12,636 nucleotides of DNA, taken from NCBI GenBank assembly GCA_016763895.1, contig JAESSV010000091.1, positions 1 to 12,636 on the forward strand, in the 5' to 3' direction. Positions 1-8,013 of the stretch are shown in pieces. The notes under the pieces were generated by a model. It was not told where the DNA came from and did not search any database. It worked only from the letters and a program-made list of their open reading frames with translations. The position numbers and the translations under genes are program-made. Positions within the stretch are counted from its first letter, which is position 1; every line of letters begins with the position of its first letter. This DNA comes from Magnetovibrio sp. (GTDB taxonomy: Bacteria; Pseudomonadota; Alphaproteobacteria; Rhodospirillales; Magnetovibrionaceae).

Positions 1-1458
1 AGCGAAGTCGTTTGGCATGACAAAGCCCCCGAAGGCAAACTGGATCTTTTGGTGACCATTGATTTTCGCATGTCCACAACGTGCTTGTATTCCGACATCG
101 TTCTGCCCACAGCGACGTGGTACGAAAAGAATGATTTGAACACATCCGATATGCATCCGTTCATTCACCCCTTGAGCAAGGCCGTTGACCCGCCTTGGGG
201 CTGTCGCAGCGATTGGAGCATCTTTAAGGGGATTGCCAAATCATTTTCGGACAATTGTGAAGGTGAACTGGGCGTGGAAACCGATTTGGTTGCGTTGCCC
301 TTGTTGCACGACACACCCGCCGAGCTTGGCCAACCCTTTGATGTGTTGGATTGGAAAAAGGGCGAATGCGATCCCATTCCCGGAAAAACCATGCCAGATC
401 TGGTGCCGGTTGAACGCGATTACCCTAAAACCTATGAGAAGTTTACGTCCCTTGGACCCTTATTGAAAAAGATTGGCAATGGGGGCAAAGGCATCGCGTG
501 GAACACCGAAGACGAAGTCGATTTCTTGGGCGAACTGAACGGTGTGGCAGACAATAATCAGCCGAAAATCGAAACAGATATTGACGCCACCGAAGTCATT
601 TTGTCTTTGGCTCCCGAAACCAATGGCGAAGTCGCGGTCAAAGCCTGGAAAGCTTTGGGCAAGATTACAGGCTTGGACCACACGCATTTGGCTAGAGCCA
701 AGGAAGATGAAAAAATTCGGTTTCGTGATTTGCAAGCGCAACCGCGCAAAATCATTTCGTCTCCTACGTGGAGCGGCATTGAATCCGAACATGTGTCCTA
801 TAATGCTGGCTACACCAATGTCCATGAAATGATTCCGTGGCGAACCTTGACCGGGCGACAACAATTGTACCAAGATCACTCTTGGATGCGGGCGTTTGGT
901 GAGGGGTTTTGTGTGTACAAGCCGCCGATCAACACCAAGTCGATTAAAAATATTGCCAAGGAAAAAGACAACGGCAACACGGCGGTGATCTTGAATTTCC
1001 TGACACCGCACCAAAAATGGGGCATCCATTCGACCTATACGGATAATCTGTTGATGTTGACGCTTTCACGTGGCGGTCCGATTGTTTGGATCAGCGAGAT
1101 TGATGCAAAGGCCGCAGACATCGAAGACAACGACTGGATTGAAGCCTTTAATATCAACGGAGCCCTGACCGCGCGTGCCGTGGTCAGCCAACGGGTGCCA
1201 CAAGGCGCTTGCATGATGTATCACGCTCAAGAAAAAATCGTCAACGTTCCGGGCAGCGAAATTACCGGGACACGGGGCGGGATTCATAACTCTGTCACCC
1301 GGACGGTGTTAAAACCAACGCACATGATTGGCGGTTATGTGCAACAGGCTTATGGCTTTAATTATTATGGCACTGTGGGCTCGAACCGCGATGAATTTGT
1401 AGCGGTTCGAAAAATGAATAAAGTTGATTGGCTCGAAGAGCCATCAGCAGCCGAGTGA
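1..1458 (+). CDS. narG: Respiratory nitrate reductase alpha subunit NarG, C-terminal part (5' end outside window)
   Basis: This is the catalytic subunit of membrane-bound nitrate reductase, which reduces nitrate to nitrite at a Mo-bisMGD cofactor on the cytoplasmic face. The frame is open from base 1, so the gene begins upstream; about 485 residues are visible of a family usually near 1,240. The sequence follows E. coli NarG closely as I remember it: the window begins in a segment ending KAPEGKLDLLVT, then LYSDIVLPTATWYEK, TSDMHPFIHPLS, IGNGGKGIAWNT, APETNGEVAVKAW, EDEKIRFRDLQAQPRKIISS, YNAGYTNVHEMIPWRTLTGR, NFLTPHQKWGIHSTY, GSEITGTRGGIHNSVTR and YGFNYYGTVGSNRDEFV. These cover the later molybdopterin-oxidoreductase region and the dinucleotide-binding C-terminal domain. 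The N-terminal FS0 cluster and the Mo ligand Asp are not in the window. narH follows after 17 nt, so the genes are very likely cotranscribed; the operon promoter is also outside. Confidence 0.97.
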   Translation, partial: SEVVWHDKAPEGKLDLLVTIDFRMSTTCLYSDIVLPTATWYEKNDLNTSDMHPFIHPLSKAVDPPWGCRSDWSIFKGIAKSFSDNCEGELGVETDLVALPLLHDTPAELGQPFDVLDWKKGECDPIPGKTMPDLVPVERDYPKTYEKFTSLGPLLKKIGNGGKGIAWNTEDEVDFLGELNGVADNNQPKIETDIDATEVILSLAPETNGEVAVKAWKALGKITGLDHTHLARAKEDEKIRFRDLQAQPRKIISSPTWSGIESEHVSYNAGYTNVHEMIPWRTLTGRQQLYQDHSWMRAFGEGFCVYKPPINTKSIKNIAKEKDNGNTAVILNFLTPHQKWGIHSTYTDNLLMLTLSRGGPIVWISEIDAKAADIEDNDWIEAFNINGALTARAVVSQRVPQGACMMYHAQEKIVNVPGSEITGTRGGIHNSVTRTVLKPTHMIGGYVQQAYGFNYYGTVGSNRDEFVAVRKMNKVDWLEEPSAAE

Positions 1459-1475
1459 CGGGAAGGGATGATAAA

Positions 1476-2999
1476 ATGAAAATTCGCGCACAAATCGGCA
1501 TGGTTCTGAATCTGGACAAATGCATTGGTTGCCATACGTGTTCTGTCACGTGTAAAAATGTTTGGACCAACAGAGAAGGCGTTGAATACGCTTGGTTCAA
1601 CAACGTCGAAACCAAACCCGGTGTTGGTTATCCCAAAGAATGGGAAAATCAGGATCGTTGGAACGGCGGCTGGAAACTCACCGCATCGGGAAAATTGCAA
1701 CCCAAAGCGGGCGGCAAGCTTCGTATGCTGATGAAAATTTTTGCCAATCCGGACCTGCCACAAATTGACGATTATTACGAACCGTTCACGTTTGATTACG
1801 AAAAATTACAGACGTCCGGTCGCCGCAAATCCGCGCCAACCGCAAGGCCGCATTCGTTGATCACGGGTCAGCGGATGGACAAGGTCGAATGGGGACCAAA
1901 CTGGGAAGACATCTTGGGCGGCGAGTTTTCCAAACGGTCCAAGGATAAAAATTTCGATGACATCCAAAAGGAAATTTACGGCGAATTTGAAAATACGTTC
2001 ATGTTCTATTTGCCCAGATTGTGCGAGCACTGCTTGAATCCGGCCTGTGTGGCATCTTGTCCATCGGTGTCCATATACAAGCGCGAAGAAGACGGCATTG
2101 TGTTGGTGGACCAAGATAAATGCCGGGGGTGGCGCATGTGTGTCAGCGGTTGTCCTTACAAGAAAATTTATTACAATTGGCAGTCAGGAAAAGCCGAAAA
2201 ATGCATTTTCTGTTATCCGCGAATCGAAGCAGGCGAACCCACCGTGTGTTCCGAGACGTGCGTGGGGCGTATCCGGTATTTGGGCGTGATGTTGTATGAC
2301 GCCGATCAAATAGAGGCGGCGGCGAGTGTCGAAAAAGAAACCGATTTGTATCAGGCCCAATTGGACGTGTTCTTAGATCCAAACGATCCCGACGTTCAAG
2401 CCCAGGCCCGCAAAGATGGCATTCCAGAAGCCTGGATTACGGCGGCGACAGAATCGCCCGTTTATAAAATGGCGATGGAGTGGAAAGTGGCTTTGCCATT
2501 GCATCCTGAATATCGCACGCTTCCGATGGTTTGGTACATTCCGCCGCTTTCCCCCGTGCAAAATGCGGCGGAAAAAGGCTATGTGGGCTTTGATGGGGAA
2601 ATCCCCAACGTGGATGATTTACGCATTCCCATGAAATACCTGGCGAACATGATGACGGCGGGGGATGAAAAACCCGTATCCGACGCCATTCGTAAAATGT
2701 TTGCCATGCGCATCCATCAACGCGACAAACATGTGAACGGCAAAGACAACACCGCAGTGTTGGATCAAGTGGGGTTAAGCAAAGCCGAGGTCGACGAAAT
2801 GTATCGTTACATGGCCATTGCCAATTATGAAGACCGATATGTCATTCCCACCACGCACAGGGAATATGCCGAAGATGCTTACAATCTGCGGGGCAGTTGT
2901 GGATTTAGCTTTGGCAATGGGTGTTCCGATGGTCAGTCGCCCGAGATAAACTTGTTTGGCACGCAAAAGCCTAAAATGAAATCGCCGGGGGGCTCTTGA
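1476..2999 (+). CDS. narH: Respiratory nitrate reductase beta subunit NarH
   Basis: This is the electron-transfer subunit that carries electrons from NarI hemes to NarG through four Fe-S clusters. The product is 507 residues, against about 512 in E. coli. All four cysteine groups are visible: C16/C19/C22/C26, C183/C186/C191/C195, C216/W219/C222/C226 and C243/C246/C258/C262. The Trp in group three (CRGWRMC) is the normal NarH substitution that gives a [3Fe-4S] cluster; it is not a defect. Other family segments include CEHCLNPACVASCPS, YKREEDGIVLVDQDKC, VCSETCVGRIRYLGV and LPLHPEYRTLPMVWY. The ATG at 1476 was chosen because the product then begins MKIRAQIGMVLNLDKC like the family and because GGAAGGGA lies 8 nt upstream. 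The frame stays open upstream to 1428, but that start would overlap narG and add residues absent from homologues. narJ begins 1 nt after the stop. Confidence 0.98.
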   Translation: MKIRAQIGMVLNLDKCIGCHTCSVTCKNVWTNREGVEYAWFNNVETKPGVGYPKEWENQDRWNGGWKLTASGKLQPKAGGKLRMLMKIFANPDLPQIDDYYEPFTFDYEKLQTSGRRKSAPTARPHSLITGQRMDKVEWGPNWEDILGGEFSKRSKDKNFDDIQKEIYGEFENTFMFYLPRLCEHCLNPACVASCPSVSIYKREEDGIVLVDQDKCRGWRMCVSGCPYKKIYYNWQSGKAEKCIFCYPRIEAGEPTVCSETCVGRIRYLGVMLYDADQIEAAASVEKETDLYQAQLDVFLDPNDPDVQAQARKDGIPEAWITAATESPVYKMAMEWKVALPLHPEYRTLPMVWYIPPLSPVQNAAEKGYVGFDGEIPNVDDLRIPMKYLANMMTAGDEKPVSDAIRKMFAMRIHQRDKHVNGKDNTAVLDQVGLSKAEVDEMYRYMAIANYEDRYVIPTTHREYAEDAYNLRGSCGFSFGNGCSDGQSPEINLFGTQKPKMKSPGGS

Positions 3000-3000
3000 T

Positions 3001-3654
3001 ATGAAAAGTTTCAAAGCCATCGGTGCGGTGTTGAATTACCCGAGTGCGGAATTGATATCGGCCTTGGACGAAATCGAAGCTTGTTTAAACGAAGAAAAAA
3101 CCTTGAACAAGGGCCTGTCTAAGTTGTTGCAGCATATGAAAACAACGCCCTTGCTTGAGCTTCAAGAACAGTATGTTGATTTGTTCGATCGCACCCGGAC
3201 CTTGTCTTTGCATTTATATGAACATGTTCATGGCGATTCCCGAGATCGCGGTCAGTCCATGGTCGATTTACAGTCGGTTTATCATTTGCACGGGTATGCC
3301 ATGAGCCAGCCGGAACTTCCCGATTTTGTGCCGCTGTTTTGTGAATTTTTATCGTTGGCTCCGGAAAAAGCGTCTCGATCCATGTTGGGTGAGGCCTCTA
3401 CGGTTCTTGAAGTCATTCGCACAGGTTTGGACAAACGCGATAGCCTTTATGAAGCGGCCATCGTCGCCTTGATCAATTTAGGCGGCGCGAAGATCAATTA
3501 TGCTGAGCTGGAAAAAATCTTGAAGGCTCAGCCCGAAGATGAAACGAGCCTGGAAAGCATTGATGCCGCATGGGAAGAAGCCCCCGTCACGTTTGGGCCA
3601 GAAAGTGCACCACAGGACGCCTGTCAAATGCCCACGCGGGCAAGGGGAGAATGA
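3001..3654 (+). CDS. narJ: Nitrate reductase assembly chaperone NarJ
   Basis: NarJ is a cytoplasmic chaperone of the TorD/DmsD/NarJ family. It binds apo-NarG, helps insert the molybdenum cofactor and holds NarGH off the membrane until maturation; it is not part of the final enzyme. The product has 217 residues (E. coli about 236) and no signal peptide or membrane segment. The family signature is at about residues 56-90: EQYVDLFDRTRTLSLHLYEH, then HGDSRDRGQSMVDL. The C-terminal 40 residues are acidic and low in conservation, as usual for this family. The ATG lies 1 nt after the narH stop, and the narJ stop codon overlaps the first possible narI ATG (ATGA), which suggests translational coupling. 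The upstream Shine-Dalgarno is only a G-run, so reinitiation after narH is likely. Confidence 0.95.
   Translation: MKSFKAIGAVLNYPSAELISALDEIEACLNEEKTLNKGLSKLLQHMKTTPLLELQEQYVDLFDRTRTLSLHLYEHVHGDSRDRGQSMVDLQSVYHLHGYAMSQPELPDFVPLFCEFLSLAPEKASRSMLGEASTVLEVIRTGLDKRDSLYEAAIVALINLGGAKINYAELEKILKAQPEDETSLESIDAAWEEAPVTFGPESAPQDACQMPTRARGE
3642..3649 (+). promoter_or_regulatory. Ribosome binding site that decides the narI start
   Basis: AAGGGGAG lies inside the 3' end of narJ. It leaves 7 nt before the ATG at 3657 but only 1 nt before the ATG at 3651. The better spacing, together with a product beginning MQYLNEVVF like the family (MQFLN in E. coli), favours the second ATG. Confidence 0.65.
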
Positions 3655-3656
3655 AA

Positions 3657-4346
3657 ATGCAATATCTCAATGAAGTTGTTTTTGGCTATTACCCCTATTT
3701 TGCTTTGACCGTGTTTTTGCTGGGCAGTTTGATCCGGTTTGACCGGGATCAATACACGTGGCGAAGTGGATCAAGCCAATTGCTTAGAAACCGTCAAATG
3801 ATGGTGGGCTCGAACTTGTTTCACATCGGTATCCTGAGCCTGTTTGGCGGGCACTTTGTGGGGCTTTTGACCCCAATCTTTATATTTGAAGCCATGGGCA
3901 TTACCCATGCGCAAAAACAAATGTTGGCCGTGGGCGCGGGGGGTGTGTTTGGCATCATGTGCTTTATTGGTTTGACCATGCTTTTGCATCGTCGCCTGAC
4001 CGATCCGCGCATTCGGGCCACCAGCAGTTCTATGGATATTTTTATTCAAGTGATGTTGTGGGTGCAATTGGTTCTGGGTCTGTTTACATTGCCGTTGTCC
4101 ATGGGCCATGCCGAAGGCGAAATGATGGTGCGGTTCATGAATTGGGCTCAACACATTGTGACGTTTAGAGCCGGTGCGGCCAGTTATATATTGGATGTCC
4201 CGGTACTTTTTAAAGCTCACCTTGTGATCGGTATGACCATGTTTTTGATCTTTCCGTTTACCCGGTTGGTACATGTTTGGAGCGCCCCTGTTGGCTATTT
4301 GGTCCGTCGGTACCAAGTGGTTCGCACCCGGCGCAAGATTGGATAG
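3657..4346 (+). CDS. narI: Respiratory nitrate reductase gamma subunit NarI (diheme cytochrome b)
   Basis: NarI is the membrane anchor and quinol oxidase subunit: it oxidises quinol near the periplasmic side and passes electrons through two b hemes to NarH. The product has 229 residues (E. coli 225) with five hydrophobic helices. The four heme ligands are recognisable by position: H56 and H66 in SNLFHIGILSLFGGHFVGLL, then H188 in FKAHLVIGM and H206 in RLVHVWSAPVGYL. Other family segments are LIRFDRDQYTWRSGSSQ and the C-terminal RRYQVVRTRR. The start at 3657 rests on ribosome-binding-site spacing; an alternative in-frame ATG at 3651 overlaps the narJ stop and would add two residues. The parvulin gene begins 4 nt after the stop, or inside narI if a longer form is used. 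Confidence 0.96.
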   Translation: MQYLNEVVFGYYPYFALTVFLLGSLIRFDRDQYTWRSGSSQLLRNRQMMVGSNLFHIGILSLFGGHFVGLLTPIFIFEAMGITHAQKQMLAVGAGGVFGIMCFIGLTMLLHRRLTDPRIRATSSSMDIFIQVMLWVQLVLGLFTLPLSMGHAEGEMMVRFMNWAQHIVTFRAGAASYILDVPVLFKAHLVIGMTMFLIFPFTRLVHVWSAPVGYLVRRYQVVRTRRKIG

Positions 4347-4350
4347 CCCC

Positions 4351-5082
4351 TTGGATATTATTATCAACGGATTGCCTTTAGACGAAGACGCGATCGCCCG
4401 GGAAATGCAATATCATCCCGCCGAAAACTTAGAAACGGCGCGCGCCGAGGCGGCGAAAGCCTTGGTGATTCGCACCTTGTTAATACAGCAAGCCCGCACA
4501 GATGGGTTTCGACAAGAAGATGACGACGCGATCGAAGCCTTGTTGGAAAAGAACATCGCCGTAGACGAGCCCGACAAAGACCGCTGTATGGCGGCCTATG
4601 AAAATCATCGGGAACGGTATCGTGCGCCGGATTTATTTGAGGCCTCGCATATCTTGTTGCCAGCACAGCCCGATGACCAAGAACAACTTGAAAAGGCAAA
4701 ATCCCAAGCGAATGATTGCTTGAAGACGTTGCAAGAAAAGCCTGCCCAGTTTGCAAAATTAGCGGGCGAACATTCAGCATGTTCCTCTGCTGAAAATGGC
4801 GGCAGTTTGGGACAGTTTTCGACCGGAGACACCGTCGATGAATTTGAAACGTTCCTTTATAACCTAGAACCCGGTCAGCTTTGCCCGGTTGCTGTGCAAA
4901 CTCGATTTGGCTTTCATGTGTTGCGTTTGGATTACCGCGAATATGGTCGGGAACTTCCCTTTGAATCCGCGTTGGAATCCGTTCGAGATGATCTGTTGAG
5001 CCAAGATTGGCGAGCAGAGGCAGCTGGTTATGTAAAGAAATTGGTTGAAAAAGCCAATATTCTTGGTATTGATATGGCCTGA
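4351..5082 (+). CDS. Parvulin-type peptidyl-prolyl cis-trans isomerase (PpiC/NifM-like), probable nitrate reductase maturation factor
   Basis: This is a rotamase that would catalyse proline isomerisation. About 90 N-terminal residues are helical, with the AREMQYHPAENLETARAEAA pattern seen in NifM-like proteins. A parvulin domain follows at about residues 93-195: FEASHILL (96-103), HSACSS...NGGSLGQFSTGD (141-160) and PVAVQTRFGFHVLRL (179-193). There is no signal peptide, so it should act in the cytoplasm, unlike SurA or PrsA. The start is uncertain. The only in-frame ATG (4273) overlaps narI by 74 nt and adds residues that are just narI sequence read in another frame. TTG at 4351 gives a 243-residue product beginning DIIINGLPL, which fits the family, but its Shine-Dalgarno is weak; TTG at 4339 is also possible. 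Position at the end of the nar operon suggests help with folding Nar subunits; this role is inference. Confidence 0.88.
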   Translation: MDIIINGLPLDEDAIAREMQYHPAENLETARAEAAKALVIRTLLIQQARTDGFRQEDDDAIEALLEKNIAVDEPDKDRCMAAYENHRERYRAPDLFEASHILLPAQPDDQEQLEKAKSQANDCLKTLQEKPAQFAKLAGEHSACSSAENGGSLGQFSTGDTVDEFETFLYNLEPGQLCPVAVQTRFGFHVLRLDYREYGRELPFESALESVRDDLLSQDWRAEAAGYVKKLVEKANILGIDMA

Positions 5083-5088
5083 TCATAA

Positions 5089-5101
5089 TACCTGTCAGGT
5101 A
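5089..5101. repeat. Short perfect palindrome after the nar operon
   Basis: TACCTG-T-CAGGTA lies 6 nt after the parvulin stop codon. The one-base centre makes it a poor hairpin, and no T-run follows, so I do not call it a terminator. It could be a protein-binding dyad or chance. Confidence 0.3.
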
Positions 5102-5143
5102 CTGGTCAGTTTGGAGCTTGTTGATTGCACAATTCCAAGTGTC

Positions 5144-5160
5144 ACAAATATATCATTTGT
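5144..5160. repeat. Inverted repeat upstream of the MCP operon
   Basis: ACAAAT and ATTTGT are perfect complements separated by 5 nt (ATATC), 54 nt upstream of the MCP start codon. TATCAT at 5151-5156 inside it resembles a -10 element, but I see no matching -35 at proper spacing. It is a candidate operator for the signalling cassette. The rest of this 132-nt gap shows nothing clear except the GGAGG ribosome binding site at 5203-5207. Confidence 0.35.
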
Positions 5161-5214
5161 TAAAGAAATCATTCCGAGTATCTTTCGTTTTAGTCTGTAG
5201 CTGGAGGCGCGATA

Positions 5215-6938
5215 ATGACCGTTCGGTCTAAACTAATTTTAGTTCTATCAACATTACTTCTAATTATTGTTGGTATTTCTGTTCTGACTTATGTGCGCCC
5301 GAATGCACAAGCGCCGCACCTCGCCAAAATGGAAAGTCAGTCGCTTCAAGTCGCAAAAGCGAATGTCCCGCTTTTGGTCACGGTCAAACAAATCAAATTT
5401 CACGTTGTGCAAGTGCAACAATGGTTGACAGATATTTCTGCAACACGGGGCCTCAATGGTTTGAATGATGGCATTGATGTTGCGCAAGAGCATGTCACGG
5501 CGTTTTATAAACAGGTCGCCTTGGCAAAAGAGCTTGCCACCACCTTAGGCCTTGATGAAGTTGTCGGTCTTTTGAAACAAGCCGAAACAGACTTTACGCC
5601 ATACCACGAAGCAGGTTTGCGCATGGCGAAAACTTATGTGGCTGAAGGTCCTCGGGGCGGGAACGCCTTGATGTCAGAATTTGATGCTGCGTCGGCAAAA
5701 ATTGGCGCCACCACGGATAAAATAAGCACTTTGGTGAGTCGCATCACGGATGAAACTTTGGCAAAGTTGAATGATCAATCCAGAACCATTGCGTTGAACA
5801 GCAACAAGCTCATAAAAAATACGCTCATCTTGTCCTCAGCAGGGGTCTTTATCGGCATCATAGGAGCCTTTATGCTGTTTCGTCTGATTGGCGGAAGTTT
5901 ACAGGGTTTGCTGGCCGATATCCGGACCGTTGCGGCCGGTCACAAAAGTGCTCAAATGGTCTTAAGTTCCAGCCGACCCGATGAATTTGGTGAAGTTGCT
6001 GATGCACTGGGCGACTTTAGAAGCAAGCTGATCGCGGCCGAAGATTTAAAATCCCAACAAGACGAACTGGAACGTAATTCGCTGGAAGTCCGCCGCAAAG
6101 AGCGCAATCTTATGGCTGACGAACTTGAACAGGAATTGAGCACCACCATCGAATTGCTCTTGCATCGTTCCGATGACATTATTGCGACCATTTATACCAT
6201 GGGCGAAAAAATGGAAACCAGTTCGAATAGATCTTATAATGTGGCCGAAGCTTCTGAGCGTACCACCGTTCATGTGGATGTGGTTTCTGAGGCTGCTTCT
6301 GACTTATCGGCATCGATTTCTGATATTTCCCATCAGGTTACGCAATCTTCATCCATTGCAGATCGTGCGGCAAAAGAAGCTCAGAAGACCAATGAAGAGA
6401 TTCAAAACCTTGCCGAAGCGGCGACCAAAATCGGCGAAGTGGTGGCTTTGATCACGGATATTGCGGATCAGACCAATCTTTTGGCCTTGAATGCGACCAT
6501 CGAAGCCGCGCGCGCCGGAGACGCCGGCAAAGGTTTCGCCGTTGTCGCATCTGAAGTTAAAAACCTGGCCAACCAAACCGCACGGGCAACCGAAGAAATT
6601 GGCGGGCAAATTTCAGATATTCAAAAATCAACCCATGCTGCTGTTATGGCCATCAAGAATATCAGCACCACATCAGCGAGGTGAATGATATTTCGTCTGG
6701 TTTATCTGCTGCCGTTGATCGGCAAGGGATTGCGACTCAAAATATTGCGAAAAATGTTCGGGTCGTCAGCGAAGATTCACTCACCGTTTGCGACAGCATC
6801 GTCGAAGTCACACGGTCATCTGCGGCGTCCCATGGATCCTCAATTAAGGTGTTGTGGGCGGCGGAAGATCTGGTTCAGCCCACAAAGAAAATTTCTGTTA
6901 GTGTTAAAAAGTTTATTGCTAAAATTCGTGCAGGTTAA
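5215..6938 (+). pseudogene. Methyl-accepting chemotaxis protein, interrupted by a -1 frameshift near the 3' end
   Basis: This is a transmembrane chemoreceptor that would sense a periplasmic signal and control a CheA-type kinase or another partner. The start ATG has GGAGG 7 nt upstream. TM1 is at residues 5-27, a helical periplasmic domain at about 28-199 (with [17 protein letters not shown]), TM2 at about 200-222, then a HAMP-like linker and coiled coil, and the signalling hairpin tip near 415-450 ([31 protein letters not shown]). The first frame ends at TGA 6682-6684 (489 aa). The expected C-terminal helix continues in the next frame from about 6672 ([38 protein letters not shown]) to TAA 6936-6938. 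Adding one base near 6670 would restore about 574 residues. This is either a recent mutation that truncates the signalling bundle or a sequencing error. STAS follows 46 nt later. Confidence 0.88.
6667..6684 (+). other. Frameshift site in the MCP gene
   Basis: Frame one reads ACC ACA TCA GCG AGG TGA. One extra base after ACC AC would read T-T-I-S-E-V-N-D-I, which is the normal MCP heptad pattern and joins directly to the conserved C-terminal helix in the other frame. The evidence is the seamless continuation of homologous sequence across the shift. Confidence 0.85.
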
Positions 6939-6984
6939 TGGTCATTATGTGTGACTAAATTAGATTAGATAAATGAGGTAAAAC

Positions 6985-7287
6985 GTGGAACATAACATAA
7001 ATATTTCGGGAAACGGAGCAACCGTAACTCTATCAGGACGCTTTACATTTACCGACAATAAAGATTTTAGAGATATTTTATCTAAATTTGAAGAAGGCAT
7101 TCTTAACTGTACCTTGGATGTGAAAAACCTCGAATTTATTGATTCTGCTGGTCTTGGAATGATTATTCTTGCCAATGATACCGTTTCGGATAATGGCGGT
7201 TCGTTTATTCTGCGGAGTCCTCAAGGTCAGGTCCGGAAAATGCTGGAACTCACCCGCTTTGGGGATATCATTACCGTAGAGAATTAG
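6985..7287 (+). CDS. STAS-domain anti-sigma factor antagonist (SpoIIAA/RsbV-like)
   Basis: This is a 100-residue single-domain STAS protein, the usual size for the family. In partner switching it binds the anti-sigma kinase when unphosphorylated and lets go when its serine is phosphorylated. The conserved loop is FIDSAGLGMI, which puts the phosphorylatable serine at S54. The N-terminal strand pattern (NGATVTLSGRFTFTDNKDFRDIL) and the end (VRKMLELTRFGDII) also fit. The start is GTG, supported by GAGG at 6975-6978. It sits between the MCP and an RsbW-like kinase, with only 3 nt before the latter. This order suggests that the three downstream genes are one transcription unit with the MCP. Base use is slightly A/T richer than in the nar genes. 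Confidence 0.93.
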   Translation: MEHNINISGNGATVTLSGRFTFTDNKDFRDILSKFEEGILNCTLDVKNLEFIDSAGLGMIILANDTVSDNGGSFILRSPQGQVRKMLELTRFGDIITVEN

Positions 7288-7290
7288 GTC

Positions 7291-8007
7291 ATGTTGAGTG
7301 TGCAATGTCATGACACGCTGATTTTGTTCGGGGATGGAGTTTCGGTTGAAAAGTTGACGCAAGTTTCTGATTGCTTTTCAGATGCTGAATTGCGGCCCTC
7401 TACGCAAAGCGTACTTGCCTTAATCGTGATTGCCAACGTTGATGATCAACGCTTGGCAAGAGCCTTTGAACGACCGTCAAAAGGTTGTTTTGAAGTCGTG
7501 GAACAAACCGAAATTCCCAAGGATATCTTTGTAAAAAGCTTTTCAACGGATGACTTTTCGTTTTCGTTTTCATCGAAAACTGTTTACCGCTTGCCCGTGG
7601 CGCATTGCATTACAAATGCTCTGTTTACGCACTTTGATTTAAAGCCAAGCCTTCGCGATAACGTTGAAATGGCGCTGCATGAGGCCTTGGTAAATGCTGT
7701 TGTGCACGGCAATTTAGAACTCGGACATATCAGAAAAGACAGCCTTGATAGTTTACAATCTTTTGATGAAGAGGCCGAGGTTCGCTTATCCGACCCAGAG
7801 TTTTCTCTGCGAAAAATTGATGTTTCTATTGAATGTCTCAAGACGACCATTGAAATTAAAGTGGTCGATCAAGGTGAAGGCTTTTCAATCGATCATGATG
7901 CATGGCACGACCTGCCGTGGCGGGGGATAAATTTAATTTCCACTCTGACCTCTAGCGTGCGAGCAGGAGAATCGGGGGAACCCTTAACGATGATTTTTGA
8001 TCGGTGA
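7291..8007 (+). CDS. RsbW/SpoIIAB-like ATP-binding protein (anti-sigma factor serine kinase) with N-terminal extension
   Basis: This is a GHKL-fold ATPase that in known partner switches phosphorylates the STAS protein and sequesters an output protein such as a sigma factor. The N box is MALHEALVNAVVHGN (residues 127-141; E131, N135, H139), the G1 box is VVDQGEGF (191-198; D193, G195, G197), and RGINLISTL (211-219) matches the ATP lid region. The protein has 238 residues, clearly longer than the roughly 140-160 of typical RsbW. Residues 1-95 form an alternating strand/helix stretch (DTLILFGDG, VLALIVIANV) that I do not recognise, and there is an acidic insertion at about 145-175. The start ATG is 3 nt after the STAS stop, so coupling is likely. 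The STAS neighbour is its likely substrate; the output partner is not visible here. Confidence 0.88.
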   Translation: MLSVQCHDTLILFGDGVSVEKLTQVSDCFSDAELRPSTQSVLALIVIANVDDQRLARAFERPSKGCFEVVEQTEIPKDIFVKSFSTDDFSFSFSSKTVYRLPVAHCITNALFTHFDLKPSLRDNVEMALHEALVNAVVHGNLELGHIRKDSLDSLQSFDEEAEVRLSDPEFSLRKIDVSIECLKTTIEIKVVDQGEGFSIDHDAWHDLPWRGINLISTLTSSVRAGESGEPLTMIFDR

Positions 8008-8013
8008 AGAATT

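Noticed and set aside
460..1029. Long - strand open frame of 189 codons
   Set aside because: It lies wholly inside narG, whose homology is certain. It is an antisense shadow with no recognisable product.
1468..1479. Three-codon ATG ATA AAA TGA minigene just ahead of and overlapping the narH start
   Set aside because: It is too short to support. The ATG falls in the spacer after the narH ribosome binding site and is most likely chance.
2145..2155. Trp in place of a cysteine in the third NarH cluster motif
   Set aside because: It looks like a lost ligand, but this Trp is characteristic of NarH and accounts for its [3Fe-4S] cluster.
3771..4367. - strand open frame of 198 codons
   Set aside because: It is antisense to narI, which has all four heme ligands in place. 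The composition (His/Gln/Asn-rich) is typical of a shadow of membrane-protein codons.
5089..5101. Palindrome after the parvulin gene as a terminator
   Set aside because: A one-base centre and no T-run make it unsuitable as an intrinsic terminator, so it is listed only as a repeat.
6685..6954. Open frame of 89 codons after the MCP stop
   Set aside because: It is the third frame across the MCP tail. The real continuation is in the frame ending at 6938, which carries MCP-like sequence.
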